Below are positions 7,182 through 15,443 of a stretch of 18,470 nt of DNA, piece after piece (positions within the stretch are counted from its first letter, which is position 1; every line of letters starts with the position of its first letter). Origin of the DNA: an uncultured Clostridia bacterium (lineage in GTDB: Bacteria; Bacillota; Clostridia; TANB77; CAG-508); the NCBI GenBank assembly GCA_947628885.1, contig CANRBO010000010.1:1-18470 (forward strand), read 5' to 3'. The notes beneath the pieces are model-generated. The model had not been told where the DNA came from. It ran no database searches and worked only from the letters and a program-made list of their open reading frames with translations. A program made the position numbers and the translations under genes.

Positions 7182-10100
7182 CTATATCTGATCTAGTATT
7201 TCTTGTCTTGATTTTGTTCCTATATATTTATAATCATTTCCTTTAAATTTCGGATTAAATTGGCAAATTGACCTATATTCACAATATCTGCAAGGAGTAT
7301 TCTTTTCCTTCATATCATAGTAAGGTTTTAAATCTATTCTACCTTCCAAAATTTCTTTAGAGATTTGTTTTATTATCTTGTTCGTATATTTTTGCAGTCT
7401 TTCAAACTCATCTCTTGTAACTGTACTAGATTTAGAATAATTGATTTCTCCACTATTATTTAATGTAACAGGAATAACAGCAGATTTACCAGTTGTTAGA
7501 TTTGAATCCATTGCTTTTATTACATTGACATCTGCCAACACTAATCCCTGCATTTTATAATTTTCTTTAATTAATTTTTCGATTTCTTCCTTAGTAAAAT
7601 TTTTCGTGTTTCCTAATAATTTAGGCTCTAACAGAGTGAAATACAATGCTCCTGCTGGTTGTAATTCTTCATCTTTATTGCACATTGCATCCACATAAGT
7701 TATCAATTGCAACTGAAGCCCTGCAATTACTTTATTTAAGTTAATATCTTTGCTTGATGATTTGTAATCTATTATTCTAATAAATTTGCCGTCAGGCATT
7801 TTTGCAATATCTACCCTATCAATTTTTCCTTCTATCAATACCTTTCTACCGTCATCTAAATTGATTTCAATAGCAGGATTTTCTCCTTTTCCAAAACTTA
7901 TTTCTGTTCCTAATACATCAAATTGACTTTCCTTCAAGCTTTCAACTATGTACTTCATTGATAAAAATAACACTTTTTTTAATCTTTGCACCAATACTCT
8001 ATATTTAGCTGTAAGCATGAATTTACCGCCATTTTGCAACTCTTCATCAATAATTTGTTCTAATATATTTTTTATGTCTTCATCAGACAAATTTTTTATA
8101 TCATTTGCTCTTTTAAAGAATTCATCAATTGTGTTATGCATAAATGTACCCGTGTCAACTGGCTTTATATCAAGCTTTTCTTTGTCTGACAAATTTAAAC
8201 CATATTTCAAAAAATATGAAAAAGGGCACGCTCTGTATGTTTCCATTTTTGAAATGCTTGTCTTTAAATTTTCTCCATATAATTTTTTTACTTCTTCTTT
8301 ATTTAGATTTTCCGGTACATTTGAGTATGAAAGACCTGAAATCGCTGTTTCTAATTTTTCAGGGAAATTTTTCTCATACCATTTATAAACTTCGTTCCAG
8401 TCATCATTTTCTAGGTTATTTAATAATTTTGAAAATGTAATTGTTTTTGTTAAAATTTCATCATCTTCTTGTGAGATTTCGGCTAATTTTGGGAATATTC
8501 TTTTTAATTTAGATATTATCAAAGATTTTCTTAATGCCTTCCCGTCAACATCACTTGAAGCATACGAAATAAACAGCTTTTCTTCAGCAGTTGAAAAAGC
8601 CTTGTATATATTGAAATTTTCTTCATATAGCTTTTCTTTACTTCCTTTTGCTAATTCAAAACCTTCTTGTTTTAATTCTTCCCTATCTTTGTCGTTGAAA
8701 AAACCTTCTGATGACATTACACTTGGAAATACACCGTCATTTACGCCAATTATGAAAACAGCCTTTACCTTATGAGTTCTGCTTCTATTAACATCTCCAA
8801 CTGTTACTTTATCTTGAGTTTGCGGAATCTGTCCTAATTCCTTGGCTCCAAGACCTGTTTTCAATAGCCTTGAATAATGATCAAAAGTGATATTTTCATC
8901 TTCAAAAATATTTGCAATCTCTTCAAGCACTTCATATATTATTTCTAATGCTTCTAACTCTTCTTCTGTCAATTTTTCTTTGTTGATTTGCTCTTCTATA
9001 AAATTGTAAAGGTTTTCACTAATTTGTCTTGCTGTTTTTGTGCCTTTTAACTTTTCTTTTAATTCTAGTAAAGGATCTACAATTATTTTTTGCTCATTAT
9101 TAAAATTGGTGCTCATCAAATTTGCTTCATTTGACTTAATTTCTGAGCCATTATTTTCTAACTTTGAACTTAAAAAATTTGTCTTTGACTTTTCGTAGTT
9201 CCAAGGTTCTTCATACCATTTTTTGCCTTTAATGCCCCACTTCAAGCAATAATTTTCCAAATCATAGACATTGTCTATATCTATAAAACCAGTTTTCAAA
9301 TAATTAAATACCGCTTCATAAGACCAATTTTTTGTAAAAATTTCTAGTATTGATAGCACATATTTTATTAATAAATTTTGAGTAATATCTTTCTTAGTAT
9401 CTATAAATACTGGGATTTCGTATTCTGCAAAAATAGCTTTGCACAAGCTTGAATACTCATCAATATTTTTGCATATTACAGCTATGTCCTTATATCTGTA
9501 ATTTTCATCTCTGACAAGCTTTACAATATTTGTAGCAATGTGCTCTATTTCAGCATATTTGTTGTCTGCCAAATACAATTGTATATTATTAATTCCCTTG
9601 TCATACACATAATATGGCACAGCAAATAAATTCTCTTCCAAATGTTTCAATTCATCATTTTTAAATCTGTATTTTTGAGTCAATTTTATTTGAGAATCTT
9701 TGTCTATGTCGTTTATTTTGCTAAGAGATTGAACCGTTTGCTTATTATCGTAAAATATATCTATTTCAGGCGATTTGGTTATTCTTAGTTCATCTGTACA
9801 AACTGTAATGTAAAGTTCTTTTGCAATTTTATCTAACTTCTCTATGACCGAATATTCTTGCTTTGTAAAGCCTGAAAATTCATCAATATAAACAACAGCA
9901 TTATCAAATAAATGGCTCTTTTCTATATTTTCAGCCAAGATAGTAAGTAAATCATTTTCATCTAAAAATACATTTTCTATTTTTGATTCCAAAGCTTTAT
10001 ACATAATTAGCATATCATTTAATTTTGCTTTTAGATACTCATTTTTAGTCAAATCTTTCTGTTTTTCTAACATTTCAATTGATACATTGTGTTTCTTAAA

Positions 10101-10457
10101 TTCCGTAATTTGCGTAATAATTGTATCAACATTTTCTTGTGATTTTCCTAAAAATTTTAATTCCTTCTGATTTTTTTCTATTGCATCATAAATAATCTCA
10201 GCTTTACCCGATTTTCCTATATTATTAAGCTTATCAGTGATGCAAGCATTTATTACTCTATAAGCAATTCTCTCAAAAGAAAGCACTTCACAATTAAGTG
10301 TTGCTCCACTTTCTAGCTTATCTAATAATTTCTTTTCAGCAGTAAAAGAAAACTGCTCCGGAGTAATTATGTATATTTTTTGAGCAGTTTCATTTTTTAT
10401 TTTTTCAAAAATATATTCACTTTTTCCAGTACCCGACACACCATAAATTATTTTCAA
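7182..10457 (-). CDS. addB: ATP-dependent helicase/nuclease subunit B (AddB/RexB type)
   Basis: The AddB subunit of the AddAB complex processes double-strand breaks to generate ends for RecA loading. The TTG at 10457 is chosen as start because AAGGAG (10465-10470) is 7 nt upstream and translation then begins at the family start (KIIYGVSGTGKSEYI). This gives 1,091 residues; upstream in-frame ATGs would add up to 15 residues without a ribosome binding site. Walker A is GVSGTGKS (residues 6-13). The nuclease core shows GKIDRVD and IIDYKSS with Asp897 and Lys899. The four iron-sulfur cysteines are Cys744 (YRACPFSYF) and Cys1056, 1059 and 1065 (CRYCEYRSIC), in the spacing known from AddB. The partner addA is not downstream, where rnj lies instead, nor upstream. 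Confidence 0.93.
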   Translation of the reverse strand: MKIIYGVSGTGKSEYIFEKIKNETAQKIYIITPEQFSFTAEKKLLDKLESGATLNCEVLSFERIAYRVINACITDKLNNIGKSGKAEIIYDAIEKNQKELKFLGKSQENVDTIITQITEFKKHNVSIEMLEKQKDLTKNEYLKAKLNDMLIMYKALESKIENVFLDENDLLTILAENIEKSHLFDNAVVYIDEFSGFTKQEYSVIEKLDKIAKELYITVCTDELRITKSPEIDIFYDNKQTVQSLSKINDIDKDSQIKLTQKYRFKNDELKHLEENLFAVPYYVYDKGINNIQLYLADNKYAEIEHIATNIVKLVRDENYRYKDIAVICKNIDEYSSLCKAIFAEYEIPVFIDTKKDITQNLLIKYVLSILEIFTKNWSYEAVFNYLKTGFIDIDNVYDLENYCLKWGIKGKKWYEEPWNYEKSKTNFLSSKLENNGSEIKSNEANLMSTNFNNEQKIIVDPLLELKEKLKGTKTARQISENLYNFIEEQINKEKLTEEELEALEIIYEVLEEIANIFEDENITFDHYSRLLKTGLGAKELGQIPQTQDKVTVGDVNRSRTHKVKAVFIIGVNDGVFPSVMSSEGFFNDKDREELKQEGFELAKGSKEKLYEENFNIYKAFSTAEEKLFISYASSDVDGKALRKSLIISKLKRIFPKLAEISQEDDEILTKTITFSKLLNNLENDDWNEVYKWYEKNFPEKLETAISGLSYSNVPENLNKEEVKKLYGENLKTSISKMETYRACPFSYFLKYGLNLSDKEKLDIKPVDTGTFMHNTIDEFFKRANDIKNLSDEDIKNILEQIIDEELQNGGKFMLTAKYRVLVQRLKKVLFLSMKYIVESLKESQFDVLGTEISFGKGENPAIEINLDDGRKVLIEGKIDRVDIAKMPDGKFIRIIDYKSSSKDINLNKVIAGLQLQLITYVDAMCNKDEELQPAGALYFTLLEPKLLGNTKNFTKEEIEKLIKENYKMQGLVLADVNVIKAMDSNLTTGKSAVIPVTLNNSGEINYSKSSTVTRDEFERLQKYTNKIIKQISKEILEGRIDLKPYYDMKEKNTPCRYCEYRSICQFNPKFKGNDYKYIGTKSRQEILDQI

Positions 10458-10544
10458 AATCGTTCTCCTTATTAAAATTTTGTACATTAATAACTTGTCC
10501 AATAATAATATAAAATATTTTTGTTGGCATCATAAACTCCATAA

Positions 10545-11798
10545 TTACAGCTCTAAACTCTTCTCATCTAAAAGAAAATCATATATTCCGATAGTTGTAA
10601 TTCCATAATCATCTCTTCTTGGCATAATATTATCTTTGACAACAATAATCTTTTTAAATGAGTCGTCAATATTTTTAAGTGAATTTTTTTCCTGTTTTTC
10701 TTTTTTCTCACTATTCATATCAAATGCTGATTGAATATAATATTTTTTACTTCCCTGTGTTGCAATAAAATCGACTTCATAATTTTTAAATAAAGTTTTT
10801 CCCTTCTTATCTGTTTCAAAAACTTCGACAATACCTACATCAACATTGTATCCACGGATTTTAAGCTCATTATATATAATATTTTCCATTATATGATTTT
10901 CTTCAGTTTGTCTAAAATTTAATCTTGCATTTCTTAAACCAATATCTTCAAAATAGAATTTATATGGAGAGTTTATATATTTTTTTCCTTTTATATTATA
11001 TCTTTTGGCTTTGTTTATTAAAAATGAATCTTCAAAATATTCAATATAATTATTTATGGTTTTATCACTAATAACTTTATTTTTTTCACTTTTGTATGTC
11101 TTAGATAATTTTAGCGGATTGGTTAGTGAACCTATTGAAGATGATAAAATATCTAATAATTCATCTAATTCTTCTTTATTTCTTACCTTATGTCTTTCAA
11201 TAATATCTGATACATATACTTTATCAAATAGCGATTGCAAATATGCAGACTTTTCTTGTGGTGTATTATATGATAGTACAAGTGGCATCCCACCATAAGT
11301 AAAATATTTATCCCATGCTTCTTCTTTTGTTCCTTCATATACTGAACAAAATTCTCTAAAACTTAATGGATATACATGTATTTCATCTCCACGTCCTCTA
11401 AATTCTGTTATTACATCAGAAGATAGAAATTTCGAATTACTTCCTGTTACATAAATATCAACATTATCAATATGCATCAAACTATTTAAAACTTCTTCAA
11501 ATCTATCCAAATATTGAACTTCATCTAGCATAATATAATATAGGTTGTCATCTACTATTTTTCCTTTTATAAAATCTAACATATTATATGGATCTCTCAA
11601 TTTTTCATTTGACAAATCGTCTAATGCTATGGAAATAATATGAGATTTTTTTATTCCATTTTTTATTAGATATTTTTGGAAAATATTAAATAACAAATAT
11701 GACTTTCCCGACCTTCTTAGCCCAGTTATAACTTTAACCAGCCCATTGTTTTGCCTTGATATTAATTTATTCAAATAATCATCTCTTTTAATTTCCAT
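10545..11798 (-). CDS. AAA_14/DUF4143 family ATP-binding protein
   Basis: A 417-residue cytosolic P-loop ATPase of the widespread AAA_14 plus DUF4143 family. Walker A is GLRRSGKS (residues 26-33). Walker B is YYIMLDEVQ, with a sensor-like VTGSNSKFLSSDV and a FRGRGDEIHVYPLSFREF segment typical of the family. A winged-helix-like middle (DKTINNYIEYFEDSFLI) precedes the DUF4143 C-terminus with NYEVDFIA and KKYYIQSAFD, a restriction-endonuclease-like fold. The biological role of this family is unresolved; paralogues are numerous in gut clostridia and variable between strains. GGAGGG lies upstream of the ATG. The promoter at 11882-11910 has its -35 inside a large inverted repeat. addB begins 87 nt downstream, but a shared function is not implied. 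Confidence 0.9.
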   Translation of the reverse strand: MEIKRDDYLNKLISRQNNGLVKVITGLRRSGKSYLLFNIFQKYLIKNGIKKSHIISIALDDLSNEKLRDPYNMLDFIKGKIVDDNLYYIMLDEVQYLDRFEEVLNSLMHIDNVDIYVTGSNSKFLSSDVITEFRGRGDEIHVYPLSFREFCSVYEGTKEEAWDKYFTYGGMPLVLSYNTPQEKSAYLQSLFDKVYVSDIIERHKVRNKEELDELLDILSSSIGSLTNPLKLSKTYKSEKNKVISDKTINNYIEYFEDSFLINKAKRYNIKGKKYINSPYKFYFEDIGLRNARLNFRQTEENHIMENIIYNELKIRGYNVDVGIVEVFETDKKGKTLFKNYEVDFIATQGSKKYYIQSAFDMNSEKKEKQEKNSLKNIDDSFKKIIVVKDNIMPRRDDYGITTIGIYDFLLDEKSLEL

Positions 11799-11881
11799 AT
11801 TTAATCTTATTCCCTCCTAAGTCACAAATCTAAGTTGGAAAAGAATTGTAATTATTTTTCAATCTTTTCTCCTTTGATTTC

Positions 11882-11910
11882 ATTATATAAAATTATTACT
11901 ATAAAGTCAA
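11882..11910 (-). promoter_or_regulatory. Promoter of the AAA_14/DUF4143 gene
   Basis: On the - strand: TTGACT (11905-11910), a 17-bp spacer, and TATAAT (11882-11887). The first five bases of the -35 are the end of the inner arm of the 19-bp inverted repeat at 11906-11965. The leader to the ATG is about 80 nt. Confidence 0.7.
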
Positions 11911-11965
11911 TATTCTATTACGAATTTTCTTGGATTTCCAGCTTTTTTCGTAATAGAATATTGAC
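11906..11965. repeat. 60-bp element with perfect 19-bp inverted repeats
   Basis: The arms at 11906-11924 (GTCAATATTCTATTACGAA) and 11947-11965 are exact reverse complements. The 22-nt middle carries a further small palindrome, TGGATTTCCA. Both ends finish in TTGAC reading outward, and the left-hand one is the -35 of the ATPase promoter. It lies in the 243-bp gap downstream of ogg. Candidates are a miniature mobile element, a large operator, or a weak terminator of ogg (only TTTAT follows on the - strand). Confidence 0.7.
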
Positions 11966-12041
11966 TCATTTAATGCTTTTATATTTTTTATTAATGCTTA
12001 ATTATCTATATATCTTCTAATTTTCTAATTATTATCAACTC

Positions 12042-12887
12042 TTATGCTTCTCTTTTCCAGTAAAATAGATACTGTTGAGCTATACCTTGCAATGCTCCAA
12101 ATTTTTCATCAGCTATTCTTTGTATTTCTTTTTTGCTAACCTTATTTTCATCCGGATTATGTATATATAGCTCGTTCATGACTCTTCTAACCCATACATC
12201 AATTGGGAATACATCAAATCTTTTTAAATCAGAAAACAACAATATACAATCTGCTACTTTTGGACCTACTCCTGAAAGCTCTAAAAGTCTTTCTCTTGCT
12301 TCATTTGTTGGTACCTTATATAGCTCATCTAATTTTATTTTTCCTGTCACGATTGCGTTTGTGGTTTCGAAAACTCTTATATCTCTAAATCCTAATCCAA
12401 GCTTTCGCAAATCTTCTACACTAGCCTTTGACAATTCCTTTGCCGTTGGAAATGAATAATAATCTTTTCCATCAAACTCTATTTTTTGCCCATACGCTTT
12501 TGAGATTCTTTCTATTATTCCTTTTATTCTTGGAATATTATTATTAGCTGATATTATAAATGAAATAATCGTTTCCCACAAATCTTGATTTAAAATCCTT
12601 ATCCCTTTTCCATAAGAAATACTATTTTTTAAATTGTTATCAACTACTTCTAATTTTTTTATTATATTTTTATAATCTCTTTTTAAATCAAAATAATTTT
12701 CTATAATTTCAAAATTATCGCAATTCCCATTAAATATGATTTTGTTGCCTTGCTTTTCCACATTTAATACATATTTGTGGAAAACTCCTGTGTAACTTTC
12801 GTTATTCTCAATATTCCACCTAAAGCATTGACCACACTCAAAGATGTCCTTTGGTTCAAAATTTTCTATTTCAATCTCGTATTTCAT
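12042..12887 (-). CDS. ogg: 8-oxoguanine DNA glycosylase/AP lyase (OGG1-type, HhH-GPD)
   Basis: A base-excision repair enzyme that removes 8-oxoguanine opposite cytosine and nicks the abasic site. The 281 residues comprise an OGG1-type N-terminal domain (ECGQCFRW at 17-24, the pocket-forming strand) and a helix-hairpin-helix GPD domain. The hairpin LSGVGPKVADC carries the expected catalytic Lys210. The conserved Asp230 lies in FPIDVWVRR, 20 residues on, as in the family. SANNNIPRIKGIIERI is the usual helix that holds the intercalating Asn. The full bacterial OGG1 architecture is intact. AAAGGA precedes the ATG. It is read after a 307-bp A-rich region that separates it from the radical SAM gene. 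Confidence 0.92.
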   Translation of the reverse strand: MKYEIEIENFEPKDIFECGQCFRWNIENNESYTGVFHKYVLNVEKQGNKIIFNGNCDNFEIIENYFDLKRDYKNIIKKLEVVDNNLKNSISYGKGIRILNQDLWETIISFIISANNNIPRIKGIIERISKAYGQKIEFDGKDYYSFPTAKELSKASVEDLRKLGLGFRDIRVFETTNAIVTGKIKLDELYKVPTNEARERLLELSGVGPKVADCILLFSDLKRFDVFPIDVWVRRVMNELYIHNPDENKVSKKEIQRIADEKFGALQGIAQQYLFYWKREA

Positions 12888-13194
12888 TTTCTTTTCCTTT
12901 AAGACTTTATTTTTTGGTTTTTTTGTTTTTTTATTTTTTTCTTTTATTATGTTGCTTTTTTTATTTTTTTCTTTTATTATGTTGCTTTTTATTTTTTTGT
13001 TTTTTTGTTTTTTATTTTTTTCTTTTATTATGTTGCTTTTTTATTTTTTGTTTTTTTACTTTTTTCTTTTTTTATTTTTCTTTTTTAGCTTTATCTTTTT
13101 GCTTTTATTTTTTTATTTTTTACATTTAACTTTTTGCATTGTGCATTTAATTTTTGTCTTTTTATTACTTCTTGTATTTATATATTTTCTTTTC
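12888..13194. repeat. T-rich low-complexity gap with a 30-bp unit present three times
   Basis: The + strand is overwhelmingly T (the - strand, in the ogg direction, is A/G). An identical 30-bp unit occurs at 12931-12960, immediately again at 12961-12990, and again at 13012-13041. A T-rich 21-23-bp segment with isolated G residues precedes the first copy and separates copies two and three, giving an A-B-B-A-B pattern. On the - strand TAA triplets interrupt every frame. On the + strand two overlapping Phe-rich frames stay open only because poly-T has no stop codons. I see no gene, terminator or clear promoter here. Confidence 0.75.
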
Positions 13195-14232
13195 TTAAAA
13201 AGTCTCAATTACTTCAATTTCAAATTTTCCTGGTTTCAAATTCTCATCTTGTTTTACGATTACATCTAATTCATACATTTCTTTTAACTTATCTATATTT
13301 TCCTTCTTATGTCCAACTACATTATTTACATCTTCAGAATTAATCCTTATTTCTACAGTCTTAACCTTCATGTTAATCTTTTTTATTTTTTCTGCAATGC
13401 TGTCATACCACATGCTTGATTCCACAAGTTGTCTGAAAGCAGGATGATATGGACCTGCAACAACTTCACTTTTTTCTTGCTTTGGATCGGTTATTTCTTC
13501 CGTATTTTGCAAACCTATGCGGATTACGTTTATCTTTTTTCTTCTAAACATATATGTAACGACCTTTGATCTCTCCACAGCTTGTTCCACAGTTAAAGGA
13601 ATATATTGACCATTTTTATATTCTTGCTCTAGTTCTGTGCCTTTGATTACCAAAACTGGATAAATTCGAATCATTTTTGGTTTTAACTTAATTAAATCTT
13701 TTGCAGTATTGATTTCATCAATCTCAGTGCTTTCAGGCATCCCAATCATCATTTGATGACCAAGTGTGAAATGGTAACGCCTTATCAATTTTGAAGCTTT
13801 GATTACATCGTCAAATGTGTGGTTTCTCTTACTTTTTCTCAAAATATAGTCATTAGAAGATTGTACTCCAAGCTCAATTGTTTTTACATGGTATTTTTTT
13901 AGCATCTTTAAAATATCTTTATTTATGTAATCAGGTCTTGTCGAAACCCTTATACTGCCCACTTTTCCATTTGCAATAAATTCATTTGCCGCTTCCAATA
14001 ATTCTTTTTGCACATCAACATCAATCCCTGTAAAGCTTCCACCGAAAAATGCAACTTCAACATATTTACTCTCATCTCTAAAATTTTTTAAATATTTTTT
14101 TATTATTTCTTTTACATCCTTCGGAGTTACATTAGTTTGTTCGCCACTTATCTTTTTTTGATTACAAAAAGTGCAATCATTGGGGCAACCTAGATTTGGC
14201 ACAAATATTGGTATAATATATTCTTTTTTCAT
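13195..14232 (-). CDS. Elp3-like radical SAM protein
   Basis: A 345-residue radical S-adenosylmethionine enzyme. The N-terminal GCPNDCTFCNQ holds the 4Fe-4S ligands Cys16, Cys20 and Cys23. EVAFFGGSFTGI (the GGE-like SAM segment), STRPDYI, ELGVQSSND and GHQMMIGMPEST follow in the order of the Elp3/MiaB-like barrel. The C-terminal region has IRIGLQNTEE and VAGPYHPAFRQLVES. A tail with VVGHKKENIDKL resembles a KH-type nucleic-acid-binding loop (weak inference). There is no acetyltransferase domain, so it is not a full Elp3. This family is regularly found next to rnc in clostridia, as here (47 nt downstream of rnc), which suggests an RNA-modification role, but the substrate is not known. AAGAAAGGA precedes the ATG. 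Confidence 0.9.
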   Translation of the reverse strand: MKKEYIIPIFVPNLGCPNDCTFCNQKKISGEQTNVTPKDVKEIIKKYLKNFRDESKYVEVAFFGGSFTGIDVDVQKELLEAANEFIANGKVGSIRVSTRPDYINKDILKMLKKYHVKTIELGVQSSNDYILRKSKRNHTFDDVIKASKLIRRYHFTLGHQMMIGMPESTEIDEINTAKDLIKLKPKMIRIYPVLVIKGTELEQEYKNGQYIPLTVEQAVERSKVVTYMFRRKKINVIRIGLQNTEEITDPKQEKSEVVAGPYHPAFRQLVESSMWYDSIAEKIKKINMKVKTVEIRINSEDVNNVVGHKKENIDKLKEMYELDVIVKQDENLKPGKFEIEVIETF

Positions 14233-14279
14233 TTAAAATTATTCCTTTCTTGCATTTTTCAAAGGGCATATATAAATTT

Positions 14280-14954
14280 TTAGACTTTTCCTTTAAAATT
14301 TTCTAATGCTTTTTTTGCAGCTTGCATTTCTGCTTGCTTTTTACTTTTACCTATTCCTTGCGCTAATGCTTTTCCATTTAAAATTACTTCTGATTTAAAA
14401 GTTTTATCATGGTCAGGACCAGTTTCTTCAATAATTTTATATTCTAAATTAATATTTCCATTTTTTTGTAGTTCTTCTTGTAGAACAGTTTTATAATCCT
14501 TTTGTCCAACGTGTTTGCTAGCAATTTCTATAGCCACTTTTAAATTATCCAAAATAAATTTTTCAGCCTTATCCAACCCACCGTCAAAATAAATCGCAGC
14601 AATAATTGCCTCTATACTATCCGCCAAAATAGTTGGTTTGCAGCTTCCATTGCTTATGCTCTCACTGTGACCCACTTTAATATATTTAGAAATATTTAAT
14701 CTCTTTGCTACCTCATATAAACTATTCTCACATACAACAGTTGCTCTTAATTTTGTAAGCTCTCCCTCACGAAGATATGGATAATTATTATATATATACT
14801 TGCTTGAAATAAATTCCAATATACTATCTCCTAGAAATTCAAGCTTTTCATTACTATTTGTTCGATATTCATTGGCATACGATGTATGTGTTAAAGCTTC
14901 TTCTAACAATTTTTTATTTTTAAATGTATAACCTAAATTATTTTCTAAATCCAT
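14280..14954 (-). CDS. rnc: Ribonuclease III
   Basis: A double-strand-specific endoribonuclease that matures rRNA precursors and processes structured mRNAs. The 224 residues form an N-terminal RNase III domain and a C-terminal dsRNA-binding domain (about 150-222, ending GKSKKQAEMQAAKKALENF). The signature NEKLEFLGDSILEF (35-48) provides Glu39 and Asp43. LADSIEAIIAAIYFDGG provides Asp112 and Glu115, so all four metal ligands are present. The start ATG has no adjacent ribosome binding site; GGGGG lies 26-27 nt upstream, with a short hairpin in between (see 14955-14990). It has its own promoter (15000-15028) after the acpP terminator, and the radical SAM gene follows. Confidence 0.95.
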   Translation of the reverse strand: MDLENNLGYTFKNKKLLEEALTHTSYANEYRTNSNEKLEFLGDSILEFISSKYIYNNYPYLREGELTKLRATVVCENSLYEVAKRLNISKYIKVGHSESISNGSCKPTILADSIEAIIAAIYFDGGLDKAEKFILDNLKVAIEIASKHVGQKDYKTVLQEELQKNGNINLEYKIIEETGPDHDKTFKSEVILNGKALAQGIGKSKKQAEMQAAKKALENFKGKV

Positions 14955-14990
14955 AATTCATTTGTACAACTAATTGTACGTCCCCCTTTT
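14955..14990 (-). promoter_or_regulatory. rnc translation-initiation region with a hairpin between SD and start codon
   Basis: In the transcript, AAAAGGGGGA (14990-14981) is followed by GTACAA-UUAG-UUGUAC (14979-14964), a perfect 6-bp stem with a tetraloop, and then AAAUGAAUU before the rnc AUG. The linear distance from SD to AUG is 26 nt; with the hairpin folded out it is about 10 nt. An out-of-frame AUG at 14961 starts a 7-codon mini-ORF that overlaps the rnc start. Confidence 0.55.
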
Positions 14991-14999
14991 CTAGGATAA

Positions 15000-15028
15000 A
15001 TTATACTATATATTTGCAGCATTTTCAA
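15000..15028 (-). promoter_or_regulatory. rnc promoter
   Basis: On the - strand: TTGAAA (15023-15028), a 17-bp spacer, and a perfect TATAAT (15000-15005). It lies between the acpP terminator and rnc, so rnc and the radical SAM gene can be transcribed independently of acpP. Confidence 0.7.
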
Positions 15029-15041
15029 TATTTATTGTTTT

Positions 15042-15070
15042 AAAAAAAGAAGGTTTTTCATCCTTCTTTT
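15042..15070 (-). terminator. Intrinsic terminator after acpP
   Basis: On the - strand: AAAAGAAGG (15070-15062), an 8-nt loop, CCTTCTTTT (15053-15045), and three further T residues. It is a 9-bp stem with a run of seven U residues, 35 nt after the acpP stop. Confidence 0.8.
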
Positions 15071-15104
15071 CATTTGTGATATTTAATTTGTATAATTTAC
15101 ATAA

Positions 15105-15347
15105 TTAGGCAACATGTTCTTTTATATAATCAACTACATCTCCTACTGTAGCTACTTTTTCTGCATCGCTATCAGGAATTTCTATATCAAATTCTTCTTC
15201 TAATGCCATTATTAATTCAACAATATCAAGTGAATCAGCACCTAAATCATCTATAAAAGACGCTTCTAATGTTATTGCAGATTCGCTAGCACCTAATTGT
15301 TCTACAATTATATTTTTTACCTTTTCAAAAATTTCTTCTGCACTCAT
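15105..15347 (-). CDS. acpP: Acyl carrier protein
   Basis: The 80-residue carrier that shuttles growing acyl chains in type II fatty-acid synthesis. Ser39 in LGADSLDIVELIMALEEEF is the 4'-phosphopantetheine attachment site, and the protein is strongly acidic, as expected of a four-helix ACP. The ATG at 15347 is chosen because AGGGGAGGTGA lies at 15355-15364; an in-frame ATG at 15368 would place that Shine-Dalgarno sequence inside the coding region. It sits between plsX and rnc, the common Firmicutes arrangement, but with its own promoter and a strong terminator, which allows the high monocistronic expression typical of ACP. Confidence 0.96.
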   Translation of the reverse strand: MSAEEIFEKVKNIIVEQLGASESAITLEASFIDDLGADSLDIVELIMALEEEFDIEIPDSDAEKVATVGDVVDYIKEHVA

Positions 15348-15396
15348 TATACAGTCACCTCCCCTCAATTTTTTTACTTAAATTATTTATACTCAT

Positions 15397-15425
15397 ACAA
15401 TAATACATTGAAATTTAATTGTCAA
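15397..15425 (-). promoter_or_regulatory. Probable acpP promoter
   Basis: On the - strand: a perfect TTGACA (15420-15425), a 17-bp spacer, and TATTGT (15397-15402), a weak -10. It falls in the 75-bp gap between the plsX stop and the acpP ribosome binding site. No FapR-type operator was recognised. Confidence 0.5.
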
Positions 15426-15443
15426 GTTTTTTGTAAAAAATAT

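Noticed and set aside
7948..8440. Two long + strand frames opposite addB
   Set aside because: They lie antisense to a clearly conserved addB segment (including the first Fe-S cysteine); their composition mirrors the Lys/Glu-rich coding strand and there is no ribosome binding site.
12844..13269. Two overlapping + strand frames coding Phe/Leu-rich 'membrane' peptides
   Set aside because: They run through poly-T DNA, which cannot form stop codons; both frames are open for that reason, they have no ribosome binding site, and they overlap the ends of ogg and the radical SAM gene on the other strand.
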